Of a stretch of DNA of 64,000 bases, positions 36,493 through 44,453 are shown one piece after another. The DNA is from Actinomadura terrae (lineage in GTDB: Bacteria; Actinomycetota; Actinomycetes; Streptosporangiales; Streptosporangiaceae): NCBI RefSeq assembly GCF_022751215.1, contig NZ_JAICDG010000001.1, positions 1,922,001 through 1,986,000 of the forward strand. Direction: 5' to 3'. The stretch's first letter is position 1. Each line of letters starts with the position of its first letter. The notes under the pieces were generated by a model. The model did not search any database and was not told the DNA's origin. It worked only from the letters and a program-made list of their open reading frames with translations. Both the position numbers and the translations under genes were made by a program.

Positions 36493-37404
36493 ATGCGGCT
36501 GCTGGTGCTCGGCACCGCGGCGGGCGGCGGCGTCCCCCAGTGGAACTGCGCGTGCCCCGGGTGCGCCGCCGCCCGCGTCGAGCCGGGCCGGCGGCGCCGG
36601 CACGCCTCGATCGCCGTCGAGGCGGGCGCGGGACGGTGGTACATCGTCAACGCGACGCCCGACATCGGCGAGCAGATCGAGGAGTGCGGGCCGCTGCACC
36701 CCGGTCCGGAGCGGCGCGCCACCCCGGTCGCCGGGGTGATCCTCACCGACGCGGAACTCGACCACACGCTCGGCCTGCCGCGCCTGCGGGAGGCCGAGGC
36801 GGTGCGGATCGTCGCGACCGGCGCCGTCCGGGGCGCTCTGTCCGCAGGCCTCAGGCTCGACCGGGTTCTCGCTCCCTATACCCGGCTGACCTGGACGGAC
36901 CTCGCCGTGACGGCGCCCGGACCGCTGGAGGAGGGCGGGCCGCTGGAGGTCCAGGGGATCAGGGTCTCCGGCAAGCGCCCCCGCTACGCGGTCGACCTGC
37001 CCGGCGCGCCGGGCGACGACGGCGCCTGGGTGGTGGCCCTGCGCATCCGCGACCGGCGGGACGGCAGGGCGGTCGTCTACGCGCCCGCCCTCGGCGTCTG
37101 GCCGGACGAACTGGACCGTGCCGTCAAGGACGCCGACTGCGTCCTCGTCGACGGCACGTTCTGGGACGATGAGGAGCCCCGCCGCACGGGCTGCTCCAGC
37201 CGGACGTCCACGGAGATGGGCCATCTGCCGATCACGGGTCCCGGCGGCACGGCCGAGCGGCTCGCGGACGTCCCCGCCGCGCGGCGCCTCTACACGCACC
37301 TCAACAACACCAACCCGCTCGTCGATCCCGACGACGCCGGGCACCGCCGCCTCGCCGCGTCCGGGATCGAGGTGGCCCGGGAGAGAATGGTGATCGAACT
37401 GTGA
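36493..37404 (+). CDS. pqqB: PqqB, PQQ biosynthesis metallo-hydrolase-fold hydroxylase
   Basis: 303 residues, typical length. MRLLVLGTAAGGGVPQWNC with GCAAAR is the PqqB N-terminus, whose Cys residues bind a structural zinc. VILTDAELDHTLGLPRLREA is the family version of the metallo-beta-lactamase HxHxDH site. TSTEMGHLPITGPGGTAERL and YTHLNNTNPLVD follow near the C-terminus. It hydroxylates the Tyr-derived ring before ring closure. The stop overlaps the pqqC GTG. Confidence 0.95.
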   Translation: MRLLVLGTAAGGGVPQWNCACPGCAAARVEPGRRRRHASIAVEAGAGRWYIVNATPDIGEQIEECGPLHPGPERRATPVAGVILTDAELDHTLGLPRLREAEAVRIVATGAVRGALSAGLRLDRVLAPYTRLTWTDLAVTAPGPLEEGGPLEVQGIRVSGKRPRYAVDLPGAPGDDGAWVVALRIRDRRDGRAVVYAPALGVWPDELDRAVKDADCVLVDGTFWDDEEPRRTGCSSRTSTEMGHLPITGPGGTAERLADVPAARRLYTHLNNTNPLVDPDDAGHRRLAASGIEVARERMVIEL

Positions 37405-38174
37405 GCGCGACCCTGCCCGACGGAGGGCCCGACGGAACCTCCAATGGAGCGCCCAACGGGCGGCCCGGCGGGTCGCTGGAGGACCGGCTCCGCGCGCTGG
37501 GGGAGCGGCGGTACCACCACCGGCACCCGTTCAACCTCCGCATGCACGAGGGGACGCTGACCCCGGACGAGCTGCGCCGCTGGATCCTCAACCGCTTCCA
37601 CTACCAGCGCCACATTCCGGTGAAGGACGCGCTGATCCTCGCCAAGCTCGGCACGCGCGAGCTGCGGCGCTCCTGGATCCGGCGCGTCCACGACCACGAC
37701 GGCCCGCCCGACGCTCCGCCGGGCGAGGGCGGCATCGAGCGGTGGCTGCGGCTCGGCGAGGCCGCCGGCCTGGACCGCGACCTGCTGCTGTCGGGCGAGG
37801 GCGTGCTGCCCGGCGTCCGGATGGCGGTGGACGGCTACGTGAACTTCTGCCGGAACGCGACCGTGCTGGAGGCCGTCGCGTCCTCGCTGACCGAACTGTT
37901 CGCGCCCGACCTGATGGCCACCCGGATCGCCGCGTGGGAACGCCACTACCCGTGGGTGGAGCCCGAGGGGCTGCGCTACTTCCAGGTACGGGTCGGGCAG
38001 GGCCGCCGCGACTCCGGCGAGGCGATGGACCTCGTCCGCGCCTGGACGCACTCGCGGGCCGACGAGGAGCGGGTCCTCGCGGCGTTCACGTTCAAGTGCG
38101 AGGTGCTCTGGTCGCTGCTGGACGCGGTCGAGCACGCCGGCCGCACCGGCGCGGAGGTGCCCGATGCCCGGTGA
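37401..38174 (+). CDS. pqqC: PqqC, pyrroloquinoline-quinone synthase
   Basis: 257 residues, all-helical heme-oxygenase-like fold. YHHRHPFNLRMHEGTLTPDE and NRFHYQRHIPVKDALIL carry the His, Tyr and Arg residues that line the PQQ site, and EAVASSLTELFAPDLM and YFQVRVGQGRRDSGEA complete it. It carries out the final cofactor-free oxidation and ring closure. The first 25 residues are a Gly/Pro/Asn-rich extension absent from shorter homologues. GTG start in a GTGA overlap with pqqB; the last 11 bp overlap pqqD. Confidence 0.95.
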   Translation: MSATLPDGGPDGTSNGAPNGRPGGSLEDRLRALGERRYHHRHPFNLRMHEGTLTPDELRRWILNRFHYQRHIPVKDALILAKLGTRELRRSWIRRVHDHDGPPDAPPGEGGIERWLRLGEAAGLDRDLLLSGEGVLPGVRMAVDGYVNFCRNATVLEAVASSLTELFAPDLMATRIAAWERHYPWVEPEGLRYFQVRVGQGRRDSGEAMDLVRAWTHSRADEERVLAAFTFKCEVLWSLLDAVEHAGRTGAEVPDAR

Positions 38175-38430
38175 AGACGCGTGGCGTCCCGTCCTGGACG
38201 GGTCGGTCCTCCTGCGGCACGACCGCGTCCGGGGCGGCGACCTGCTGCTGATGCCCGAGCGCGCGGTGCGGCTCAGCGGCTCGGGCGGGCGCATCCTGCG
38301 GCTGTGCGACGGCAGCCGCACCGTCGAGGGCATCATCGCCGAGCTGCGCGGAACGTTCCCGGACGCGCCGCTCGGCGAGGAGGTGCCCGCGTTCCTGGAG
38401 CGGATCCGGGCGGAGGGCTGGCTGCGATGA
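38164..38430 (+). CDS. pqqD: PqqD, peptide chaperone for PqqE
   Basis: 88 residues, a winged-helix RiPP recognition element: LLLMPERAVRLSGSGGRILR, LCDGSRTVEGIIAELRGTFP and VPAFLERIRAEGWL match PqqD. It binds the PqqA leader and presents it to PqqE. Separate from PqqC and PqqE here, whereas some genomes fuse it to one of them. Starts inside the pqqC end and its stop overlaps the pqqE start (ATGA), so all five genes look translationally coupled. Confidence 0.94.
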   Translation: MPGEDAWRPVLDGSVLLRHDRVRGGDLLLMPERAVRLSGSGGRILRLCDGSRTVEGIIAELRGTFPDAPLGEEVPAFLERIRAEGWLR

Positions 38431-39566
38431 CCGTCCCGCCGGCGCCGTGGGCGCTGCTCGCCGAGGTCACCCACGCGTGCCCGCTGCACTGCCCGTACTG
38501 CTCGAACCCCGTGGAGCTGGTGCGCCGGAGCAGGGAGCTGGCCACCGCCGACTGGGAGCGGGTGTTCGGCGAGGCCGCCGACCTCGGCGTCGTCCAGTCG
38601 CACGTGTCCGGCGGCGAGCCGCTGCTGCGCCCCGACCTGGCCCGGATCGTCGCGGCCGCGCACCGCGCGGGCGTCTACACCCAGCTCGTGACCAGCGGCG
38701 TCGGCCTCACCGAGGCGCGGCTGGACGAGCTGCTGAAGGCCGGGCTGAACAGCGTCCAGCTCTCGGTGCAGGACGCCCGCGCGCCCGGCTCCGACCTCAT
38801 CGCGGGCCGCGTCTCCTACGCCGACAAGGGACGGGCCGCCGGGGTGGTCCGCGCCGCCGGCACGCCGCTCGGGCTGAACGTCGTCCTGCACCGGCACAAC
38901 CTCGACCACCTGCCGGAGATCATCGCGCTCGGCGCCGCGTGGGGCGCCGAGCGGATCGAGCTCGCCAACGTCCAGTTCTACGGCTGGGCGCTGCGCAACC
39001 GCGCCGCGCTGCTGCCCACCCGGGAGCAGCTCGACCGCGCGAAGGCGACCGTCGCCGCGCACCGCGACGCCCACCGGGACGGCGGCCCCGAGCTGGTGTG
39101 GGTCATGCCCGACTACTACGAGGGCGTGCCCAAGCCGTGCATGGGCGGGTGGGGGATGCGCTCGATCACCGTCGGCCCGGACGGCACCGCCCTGCCCTGC
39201 CCCGCCGCGTACGCGATCGAGGGGCTGGCGCCGCCGAACGTCCGCGACCGGTCGCTTTCGTGGATCTGGACGGAGTCGCCGGCGTTCGCCGCCTACCGGG
39301 GCACCGGCTGGATGACCGGACCGTGCGGCACCTGCCCGCGCCGCGAGACCGACTTCGGCGGCTGCCGCTGCCAGGCGTACGCCCTGACCGGCGACGCCGC
39401 GCGCACCGACCCCGCCTGCTCGCTGTCCCCCGACCACCACCTGATCCGGGACCTGGTCGAGGGCCTGGACGGGACCGCCGTGGGCGGTGACGGCGAAACC
39501 GCCGTGGCAGGTGACGAAAGCCGGACGGCCGCGCCGTCCGGCTTCGTCTACCGCCGTCCCACCTGA
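38427..39566 (+). CDS. pqqE: PqqE, radical SAM/SPASM PqqA cross-linking enzyme
   Basis: 379 residues. The radical SAM cluster motif CPLHCPYC (Cys18, 22, 25) follows TH at the strand start, and SGGEPLLRPDL is the SAM-binding GGE region. The C-terminal SPASM part has CMGGWGMRSITVGPDGTALP, then CPAAY, CGTCPRRETDFGGCRC and a last Cys in PACSLSPDHH for two auxiliary clusters. It forms the Glu-Tyr carbon-carbon bond in PqqA. The final 35 residues are a Gly/Asp-rich tail, part of which is encoded by a strong hairpin (39516-39545). Confidence 0.95.
   Translation: MTVPPAPWALLAEVTHACPLHCPYCSNPVELVRRSRELATADWERVFGEAADLGVVQSHVSGGEPLLRPDLARIVAAAHRAGVYTQLVTSGVGLTEARLDELLKAGLNSVQLSVQDARAPGSDLIAGRVSYADKGRAAGVVRAAGTPLGLNVVLHRHNLDHLPEIIALGAAWGAERIELANVQFYGWALRNRAALLPTREQLDRAKATVAAHRDAHRDGGPELVWVMPDYYEGVPKPCMGGWGMRSITVGPDGTALPCPAAYAIEGLAPPNVRDRSLSWIWTESPAFAAYRGTGWMTGPCGTCPRRETDFGGCRCQAYALTGDAARTDPACSLSPDHHLIRDLVEGLDGTAVGGDGETAVAGDESRTAAPSGFVYRRPT
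39516..39545. terminator. Hairpin in the 3' end of pqqE, probable bidirectional terminator
   Basis: Eleven-base arms AAGCCGGACGG (39518-39528) and CCGTCCGGCTT (39534-39544) are perfectly complementary around a 5-base loop. It lies just before the pqqE stop and 45 bp from the converging Sph3-like gene end. No U-run follows, as is common for actinomycete terminators. It is coding as well as structured. Confidence 0.55.
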
Positions 39567-39589
39567 GCGGGCGGGACGGTCGGCCCTCG

Positions 39590-40279
39590 TCAACGCTCCG
39601 CGTAGACGAGGGCCAGTTCGCTGGAGAAGTACTCGGGCAGGCCGTCCCACGGGTTGGCGCCGGTCCGGTCGGTGACGTACACGACGCCCGCGTTGCACCG
39701 CTCCGCGCGCGCCAGCGCGCGGGACAACACCGGACGCGGCGCCGCGTACACCAGGTGGCAGAACCGCTCGGCGGGAAGCCGCCGCGCCCACGCCGGGACG
39801 CGGAGGTGCCGGTAGGCCGACCAGGGCCCCTCGAAGGTGACGAGGAGGTCCGCGAGCCCCGAGTACGCGGCGTCGGGGTAGGTGCCGTGGTTGAGGACGA
39901 TGCGGGTCATGCCCCGTCCCCGCGCGCCCGCCGTGATCCGCCGGTACCGCAGCACGTGCCCCGGTTCGGCGGACACCTGGTCGAGGAAGGCCATGCGGAT
40001 GCCGTACCAGGTCCGGTACCGCACCAGCTCGTCCTCGACCTCGCAGGCGGGACGCCCGCCGTAGGCGGTGTCGACGTACCCGGCGAGCCGCACGCCCGCG
40101 TCGGACGCGCGGCTCGCCACCTCGGCGAAGGCGCGGTCGCGGACGGTGCCCGCGCCGCTGTCGACGTTGAGGACGACGACGCCGAGGCGGGCGTCGGCGA
40201 GCGCCGCCCAGTCCACCGCCGCGGGGTGGAAGTAGGCGGGCACGGCGACCGCCCCGACCCGGCCGTTCAGCCCGGGCAC
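39590..40279 (-). CDS. Spherulin-4/Sph3-like glycoside hydrolase (GH135-type)
   Basis: 229 residues from the GTG at 40279, which overlaps the epimerase end by 13 bp. VGAVAVPAYFHPAAVDWAAL at the start and LAGYVDTAYGGRP, VRYRTWYGIRMAFLDQVSAE, RIVLNHGTYPDA and LLVTFEGPWSAY follow the order of spherulation-specific family 4. In fungal Sph3 this family cleaves GalNAc-rich galactosaminogalactan. The Asp-Glu pair expected after the aromatic strand reads Asp-Gln here (FLDQ), while a later Glu (FEG) is kept. No signal peptide or anchor is visible, unlike the fungal protein. Last gene of the exopolysaccharide cluster. Confidence 0.78.
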   Translation of the reverse strand: MPGLNGRVGAVAVPAYFHPAAVDWAALADARLGVVVLNVDSGAGTVRDRAFAEVASRASDAGVRLAGYVDTAYGGRPACEVEDELVRYRTWYGIRMAFLDQVSAEPGHVLRYRRITAGARGRGMTRIVLNHGTYPDAAYSGLADLLVTFEGPWSAYRHLRVPAWARRLPAERFCHLVYAAPRPVLSRALARAERCNAGVVYVTDRTGANPWDGLPEYFSSELALVYAER

Positions 40280-41160
40280 GCGGTCTCCGCCCAGAGGTCC
40301 CGCAGGGACGTGGCGAGGTCGGTCGCGGGGGCCCAGCCGAGGGCGCGCCGGATCGCGCCGATGTCGGCCTGCTGCCAGGCGACGGCCGACGAGCGCTCCG
40401 AGCCGGACGCGGCGGCCTCCAGCACCCGCCGCCGCGATCCCGTGACGCGCAGGAGCAGCGCCGCGAGGTCGCGCAGCGGCGTCGCCCGCCCGCTGCCCAC
40501 GTTGAGGACGGGTGGCAGCGGGCCCGGGGCGAGCGCGGCGGTGAGCACGGCGTCCGCGACGTCGCGGACGTCCACGAGGTCCCGGCTCGCGGTGAGCGGG
40601 CCGACATGGACGTCCTCGTCGGAGTCGTCCGTCCGGCGCAGCTCCCCGGCGAGCCGTCCGGCGAGCGTCGACCCGGGCGAGCCCGGGCCCACCGGGTTGA
40701 ACACCCGCAGCACGACGGCGTCGGGCGCGCCGCCGGCCAGCTCCGTCCCGGCGAGCTTCGTGACGCCGTACAGGCTGTGCGGGCGCGGCTGCGCCGACTC
40801 GGTGACCGGCGTCCCGTGCTCCACCGCCCCGTACTCGGCGGCGGAGCCCAGATGGACGAGCCGTGCCTTGCGCCCCGCCTCGGACAGCGCCGTCACCAGG
40901 TTCGCGACCGCGACGACGTTGCCCCGGACGAGCTCGGCCGGGGTGCCCGAGGTGACGCCGGCGCAGTTGACGACGACGTCCGGCTCGATCTCGCGGAGCG
41001 CGTCGCCGACCGGCGCCGCCCCGGCCGCGAGGTCGAGCCCCCGGACGCCCGGCTCCGGCGACCGCGACGCCGCGACGATCTCGACCCCCGTCGCGGCCGC
41101 CCGTGCCCGGACGTGCCGTCCCACGAAACCCGTGGCGCCGACCAGCAGGATCCGGCTCAT
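40267..41160 (-). CDS. NAD-dependent sugar-nucleotide epimerase/dehydratase (SDR)
   Basis: 297 residues. Extended-SDR signatures: Gly-rich VGATGFVGRHV at residues 6-16, then VNCAGVTSG, catalytic SLYGVTKLAG (YxxxK) and LRVFNPVGPGSP. The C-terminal part closes over a sugar nucleotide (LNVGSGRATPLRDLAALLL). Reaction not fixed; in this cluster a UDP- or dTDP-hexose modification is expected. Coupled on both sides: the ATG overlaps the nucleotidyltransferase stop and its end overlaps the Sph3-like gene. Confidence 0.87.
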   Translation of the reverse strand: MSRILLVGATGFVGRHVRARAAATGVEIVAASRSPEPGVRGLDLAAGAAPVGDALREIEPDVVVNCAGVTSGTPAELVRGNVVAVANLVTALSEAGRKARLVHLGSAAEYGAVEHGTPVTESAQPRPHSLYGVTKLAGTELAGGAPDAVVLRVFNPVGPGSPGSTLAGRLAGELRRTDDSDEDVHVGPLTASRDLVDVRDVADAVLTAALAPGPLPPVLNVGSGRATPLRDLAALLLRVTGSRRRVLEAAASGSERSSAVAWQQADIGAIRRALGWAPATDLATSLRDLWAETACPG

Positions 41161-41933
41161 CGCCGGCTCGCCGGCGCCCGGCGCGGGGAGGGCTCCCCGC
41201 ACCCCGCGGCCGCCACCCGGACCGGGCCCTCCAGCAGCTGCGGGCGCAGGTGCGGGAACTCGGCGTTGGCACGGTCGTAGTCGTCGGGGCGCCCGATGTC
41301 GAGCCAGTACCCCTCGAAGCGGTACTCGCGGGGGTGCCGGCCCTCCGCGAGCAGGTCCAGGACCAGCTCGTCGAAGCCGAGCGACAGCCCCGCCTCGTAC
41401 TTGGCGATGCAGTCCCGCGAGACCCCATAGACGCCCATGCTGACCTGGTAGTCCAGCGTCGGCTTCTCGCTGAACTCGATGACCTGGCCGTTCCGGGTCG
41501 TCAGGACGCCGAAGTCGATCGAGACCTGCCGCGCGTAGGTCGCGACGGTCAGCGGCGGGCGGGTCGCGTTGTGCTCCTCCAGCAGGTCGGCGAAGTCGAG
41601 GTCGGTGAGGACGTCGCCGTTCATCACGAGGAAGTCCTGCGGGAGCCGGTCGCGCATCGTCAGCAGCGGCCCGATCGTGCCGAGCGGCGCCGTCTCGGAC
41701 GCGTAGTCGATGCGCAGCCCCCAGCGGCTTCCGTTGCCGACGTAGGAGCGGATGAGGTGGCCGAGGTGGCCGATGGCCAGTGTCACCGACCGGAACCCCT
41801 GCCGGGAGAGCTGGTGGAGGAGGATCTCCAGGATGGCGTACTCGTCACCGATCGGGACGAGCGGCTTGGGCAGCGTCGTCGTGTACGGCCGCAGCCGCAC
41901 CCCTTTGCCGCCAGCGAGAATAACGGCGTGCAT
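41157..41933 (-). CDS. Sugar-1-phosphate nucleotidyltransferase
   Basis: 258 residues. AVILAGGKGVRLRPYTTTLP with KPLVPIGDE is the nucleotide-binding signature of the family, followed by LVMNGDVLTDLDF (metal-binding Asp), EFSEKPTLDYQVSMGVYG and EGYWLDIGRPDDYDRA. No C-terminal left-handed helix or acetyltransferase domain is present; instead a short Pro/Arg tail ends the protein. It would make the NDP-sugar used by the SDR enzymes and the glycosyltransferase. GGAGGGG sits four bases before the ATG. Sixteen bases separate it from the upstream SDR stop. Confidence 0.9.
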   Translation of the reverse strand: MHAVILAGGKGVRLRPYTTTLPKPLVPIGDEYAILEILLHQLSRQGFRSVTLAIGHLGHLIRSYVGNGSRWGLRIDYASETAPLGTIGPLLTMRDRLPQDFLVMNGDVLTDLDFADLLEEHNATRPPLTVATYARQVSIDFGVLTTRNGQVIEFSEKPTLDYQVSMGVYGVSRDCIAKYEAGLSLGFDELVLDLLAEGRHPREYRFEGYWLDIGRPDDYDRANAEFPHLRPQLLEGPVRVAAAGCGEPSPRRAPASRR

Positions 41934-41948
41934 TTTGCCCCTCCGTGC

Positions 41949-42944
41949 CTAGATGTTGTACATGGACGGCCGGTAGCGCGCGAGGTTGAGCGGGTCGAGG
42001 AACCACTCGATGGTGTCCTTCAAACCCTCCTCCAGCGTGTACCGGGGGCGCCAGCCGGTGTCGCGGCGCAGCCGGCCGCTGTCGCACACCAGCCGCATGA
42101 CCTCCGAGCGGGCGGGGCGCTCCCGCGCCGACTCGGAGCGGAACTCGGTCTCCGCGCCCATCAGGTCGGCGATCGTCCGGGCGAGCCGGCCCATGGAGAT
42201 CTCCTGACCGGTCCCGGAGTTGAACAGCTCCCCGGCGACCGCGTGCTCGGGCGCGGTGCCGAGGGTGTAGAAGGCTTCGGCGGTGTCCTTGACGAACGTG
42301 AAGTCGCGGGTGGGCTCCAGCGCGCCGACCTTCACGACCTCGCTCTTCGCGGCGATCTGGCTGATGACGGTGGGGATGAAGGCGCGCGCCGACTGGCGCG
42401 GCCCGAAGGTGTTGAACGGGCGCAGCGTCACCACCGGCAGCCCGAACGACGCGTGGTAGCTCTCGACGAGCTTGTCGGCCGAGATCTTGGTCGCGGCGTA
42501 GGGGGACTGTGCCTGCAACGGGTGCGTCTCGGCGATGGGGACCTCGCGGGCGGTGCCGTAGGTCTCGCTGGTCGAGGTGTGCACCAGCCGCGGCGTGCAC
42601 AGGCTCCGCACGGCCTCCAGGACGTTCAGCGTCCCGAGGACGTTGGTCTCCACGTAGGACTGCGGAGCCTTGTAGGAGTAGGGGATCGCGATCAGCGCGG
42701 CCAGGTGGTAGACGACGTCGGACTTGTTGACCAGGTCGTACACCGACTCGGGGTCGCGCACGTCGCCCGGGACGACCTCGACGGTGTCGAGGACGCCCGG
42801 GGGGAGGGAGTCGAGCCAGCCCCAGGAGCCGAACGAGTTGTACTGGACCATGGCCCGGACGCGGTGACCGCGTTCCACGAGCAACTCGACGAGGTGGGAG
42901 CCGATGAATCCGTCGGCTCCCGTCACGGCGACCATGCTCTTCAT
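41949..42944 (-). CDS. NAD-dependent sugar-nucleotide 4,6-dehydratase/epimerase (SDR)
   Basis: 331 residues. VTGADGFIGSHLVELLVERG at the N-terminus, STSETYGTAREVP (catalytic Ser/Thr region), SPYAATKISADKLVESYH (YxxxK) and LRPFNTFGPRQSARAFIPTV are those of extended SDRs; the FGPRQSARA segment and total length resemble LegB/GDP-mannose-4,6-dehydratase-like enzymes. ATG at 42944; a second ATG three codons on is possible. Its leader holds a run of GACTT repeats (plus-strand reading). It probably provides a modified hexosamine nucleotide for the polymer. Confidence 0.88.
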   Translation of the reverse strand: MKSMVAVTGADGFIGSHLVELLVERGHRVRAMVQYNSFGSWGWLDSLPPGVLDTVEVVPGDVRDPESVYDLVNKSDVVYHLAALIAIPYSYKAPQSYVETNVLGTLNVLEAVRSLCTPRLVHTSTSETYGTAREVPIAETHPLQAQSPYAATKISADKLVESYHASFGLPVVTLRPFNTFGPRQSARAFIPTVISQIAAKSEVVKVGALEPTRDFTFVKDTAEAFYTLGTAPEHAVAGELFNSGTGQEISMGRLARTIADLMGAETEFRSESARERPARSEVMRLVCDSGRLRRDTGWRPRYTLEEGLKDTIEWFLDPLNLARYRPSMYNI

Positions 42945-42967
42945 CGGAGGGTGCCTTTCGACGGGGG

Positions 42968-43050
42968 GACTTTCGGAGGACTTGCGGGAGACTTCTCGGA
43001 CTTTCGGGAGACTTCTTGATGCGGGGGAGACTTGGTCGTTCGGAAGACTT
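42968..43050. repeat. Seven GACTT words with near-helical spacing in the SDR leader
   Basis: On the plus strand GACTT occurs at 42968, 42979, 42990, 42999, 43010, 43029 and 43046, most followed by TCGG or GCGG. The first five are 9-11 bp apart, about one helical turn. The block fills the 129-bp gap between the PelG-like stop and the SDR start, so it lies in the mRNA leader (as AAGUC) or overlaps an internal promoter. Confidence 0.6.
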
Positions 43051-43073
43051 TCTGTGCGGCTGATCGGTGCGAG

Positions 43074-44453
43074 TTATCGGTGCGAGGTCGCGCGCGCGAG
43101 GACCGCGCCCGCGTAGGTCGTGAGGACGAGCAGGAGTCCGGCGGCCACCACCAGCTGGACCGTCCCCGGGTCCAGGCCGGGGACGCCGGTGGCGGAGGCG
43201 GCCTCGGCGAGCAGCGCGGACGCCGAGGCGGCGAGCACGACGCCGACCCGCCCGCACGCTTGCAGGACGAGCGCGATGAAGAACGCGCCGCCGAGGCCGA
43301 CGTATCCCAGCAGGATCCGCAGCGTCGCGGCCGTGAGCGGCACCCCGGCGAGCGGCGCGATGGCCGCGACGAGCGCGGTGAGCGAGGCGATGTAGCGGGC
43401 GAGCGCCCCGGCGAGCGCGGCGCGGGCCGCCCGCGCGAAGCCCCCGATGTCGGTGTGCACGCGGAGCAGGTCGTGGACGCGCCTGCGGTAGACGTACAGG
43501 ATCCACTCCGCGACGCCCATCGACAGCGACAGCGCCAGGACGGCCACCGTCGTGGCGCCGGACGGCACGGGCCGCCCGGCGATCGCGCACAGCAGCGTGA
43601 ACGTCAGCAGCCCGCCGGTCAGCAGGCCGAACACCGCGAACGGCAGCGCCGAGACGACGTCGCGCAGCGTCGCGACGCGGCCGGCGGGCCGTCCCGCCCC
43701 CGACGTGCACACGATCGCGAGCGCGACCGTGGCCAGCAGCGTCGTGAGCCAGGACCCCCAGACCCACGGCGGCACCGTCTGCGGCGTCCCGAGCCCGTGG
43801 AGGGCGAGGTAGACGATGACGGAGACCGCGCCCGGCATCAGCGCCAGGAACAGCCGCCGCTCCCCGCTGTGCACCTGCACGACCATCGCCGACAGCAGGT
43901 AGCCGCACAGCCCGATCGCGAGCGCCGTCGCCGCCGTCCCCGCCGCGAGCACGGCCCCGGCCAGCGCCGTCACGGGCATCACGACGAGCACCCCGGCGGC
44001 GAGGCCGTAGCGCAGCACCCGCGCCGCCGCCGCCCGGTTGCCGAGCCCCAGCCGGACGTAGCCGAGGTAGGCCGTGCCCTGGCTCAGCGTCCACGACAGC
44101 AGCAGCGACAGCACGAGCAGCACCCCGGCGGCCGACCGCGCGAGCACCGGCTCGGCCGCGAAGAAGCACAGCCCGGGGAGCCCGAACAGCACGCCGCGCA
44201 GCAGGTGCCGCCAGGGCACCGCCCGCCATGGGGCCTCGTCCGCGTCGGGCACCGGCGGGCGGCGCGGCGTCTGGTCGTAGAGGTCCTCGGCGAGCGCGAA
44301 CACGTCGCCGTGGCCGTAGCGGCGCGCCCCGTCGTCGTTGATCCCGTCGGCCTCCAGGCCGGCGGTGACCTCCAGCGGGTCAACGGCGTTCTGGCACAGT
44401 TCCGCCATGCGCTCCTGGAGCTCCCCGAACGCTTCCTGGACGGCGGTGGTCAT
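43074..44453 (-). CDS. PelG-like polytopic membrane protein
   Basis: 459 residues, close to the length of PelG (about 456). A 75-residue cytoplasmic N-terminus (LEADGINDDGARRYGHGDVF) precedes about 12 hydrophobic segments, among them GVLFGLPGLCFFAAEPVLA, LLVLSLLLSWTLSQGTAYLG, TTLLATVALAIVCTSGAG and LVVAAGLLLVLTTYAGAVLA. It sits directly after a PelF-like glycosyltransferase with an ATGA overlap, as PelG does in Pel operons, and would form the membrane export path of the polysaccharide. Assignment rests on length, topology and position; a profile search is needed to confirm. Confidence 0.68.
   Translation of the reverse strand: MTTAVQEAFGELQERMAELCQNAVDPLEVTAGLEADGINDDGARRYGHGDVFALAEDLYDQTPRRPPVPDADEAPWRAVPWRHLLRGVLFGLPGLCFFAAEPVLARSAAGVLLVLSLLLSWTLSQGTAYLGYVRLGLGNRAAAARVLRYGLAAGVLVVMPVTALAGAVLAAGTAATALAIGLCGYLLSAMVVQVHSGERRLFLALMPGAVSVIVYLALHGLGTPQTVPPWVWGSWLTTLLATVALAIVCTSGAGRPAGRVATLRDVVSALPFAVFGLLTGGLLTFTLLCAIAGRPVPSGATTVAVLALSLSMGVAEWILYVYRRRVHDLLRVHTDIGGFARAARAALAGALARYIASLTALVAAIAPLAGVPLTAATLRILLGYVGLGGAFFIALVLQACGRVGVVLAASASALLAEAASATGVPGLDPGTVQLVVAAGLLLVLTTYAGAVLARATSHR

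Noticed and set aside
40279..41428. N-terminal extension of the Sph3-like frame through the epimerase gene
   Set aside because: The extension is a shadow of the epimerase and nucleotidyltransferase genes; the family N-terminus begins at the GTG near 40279.
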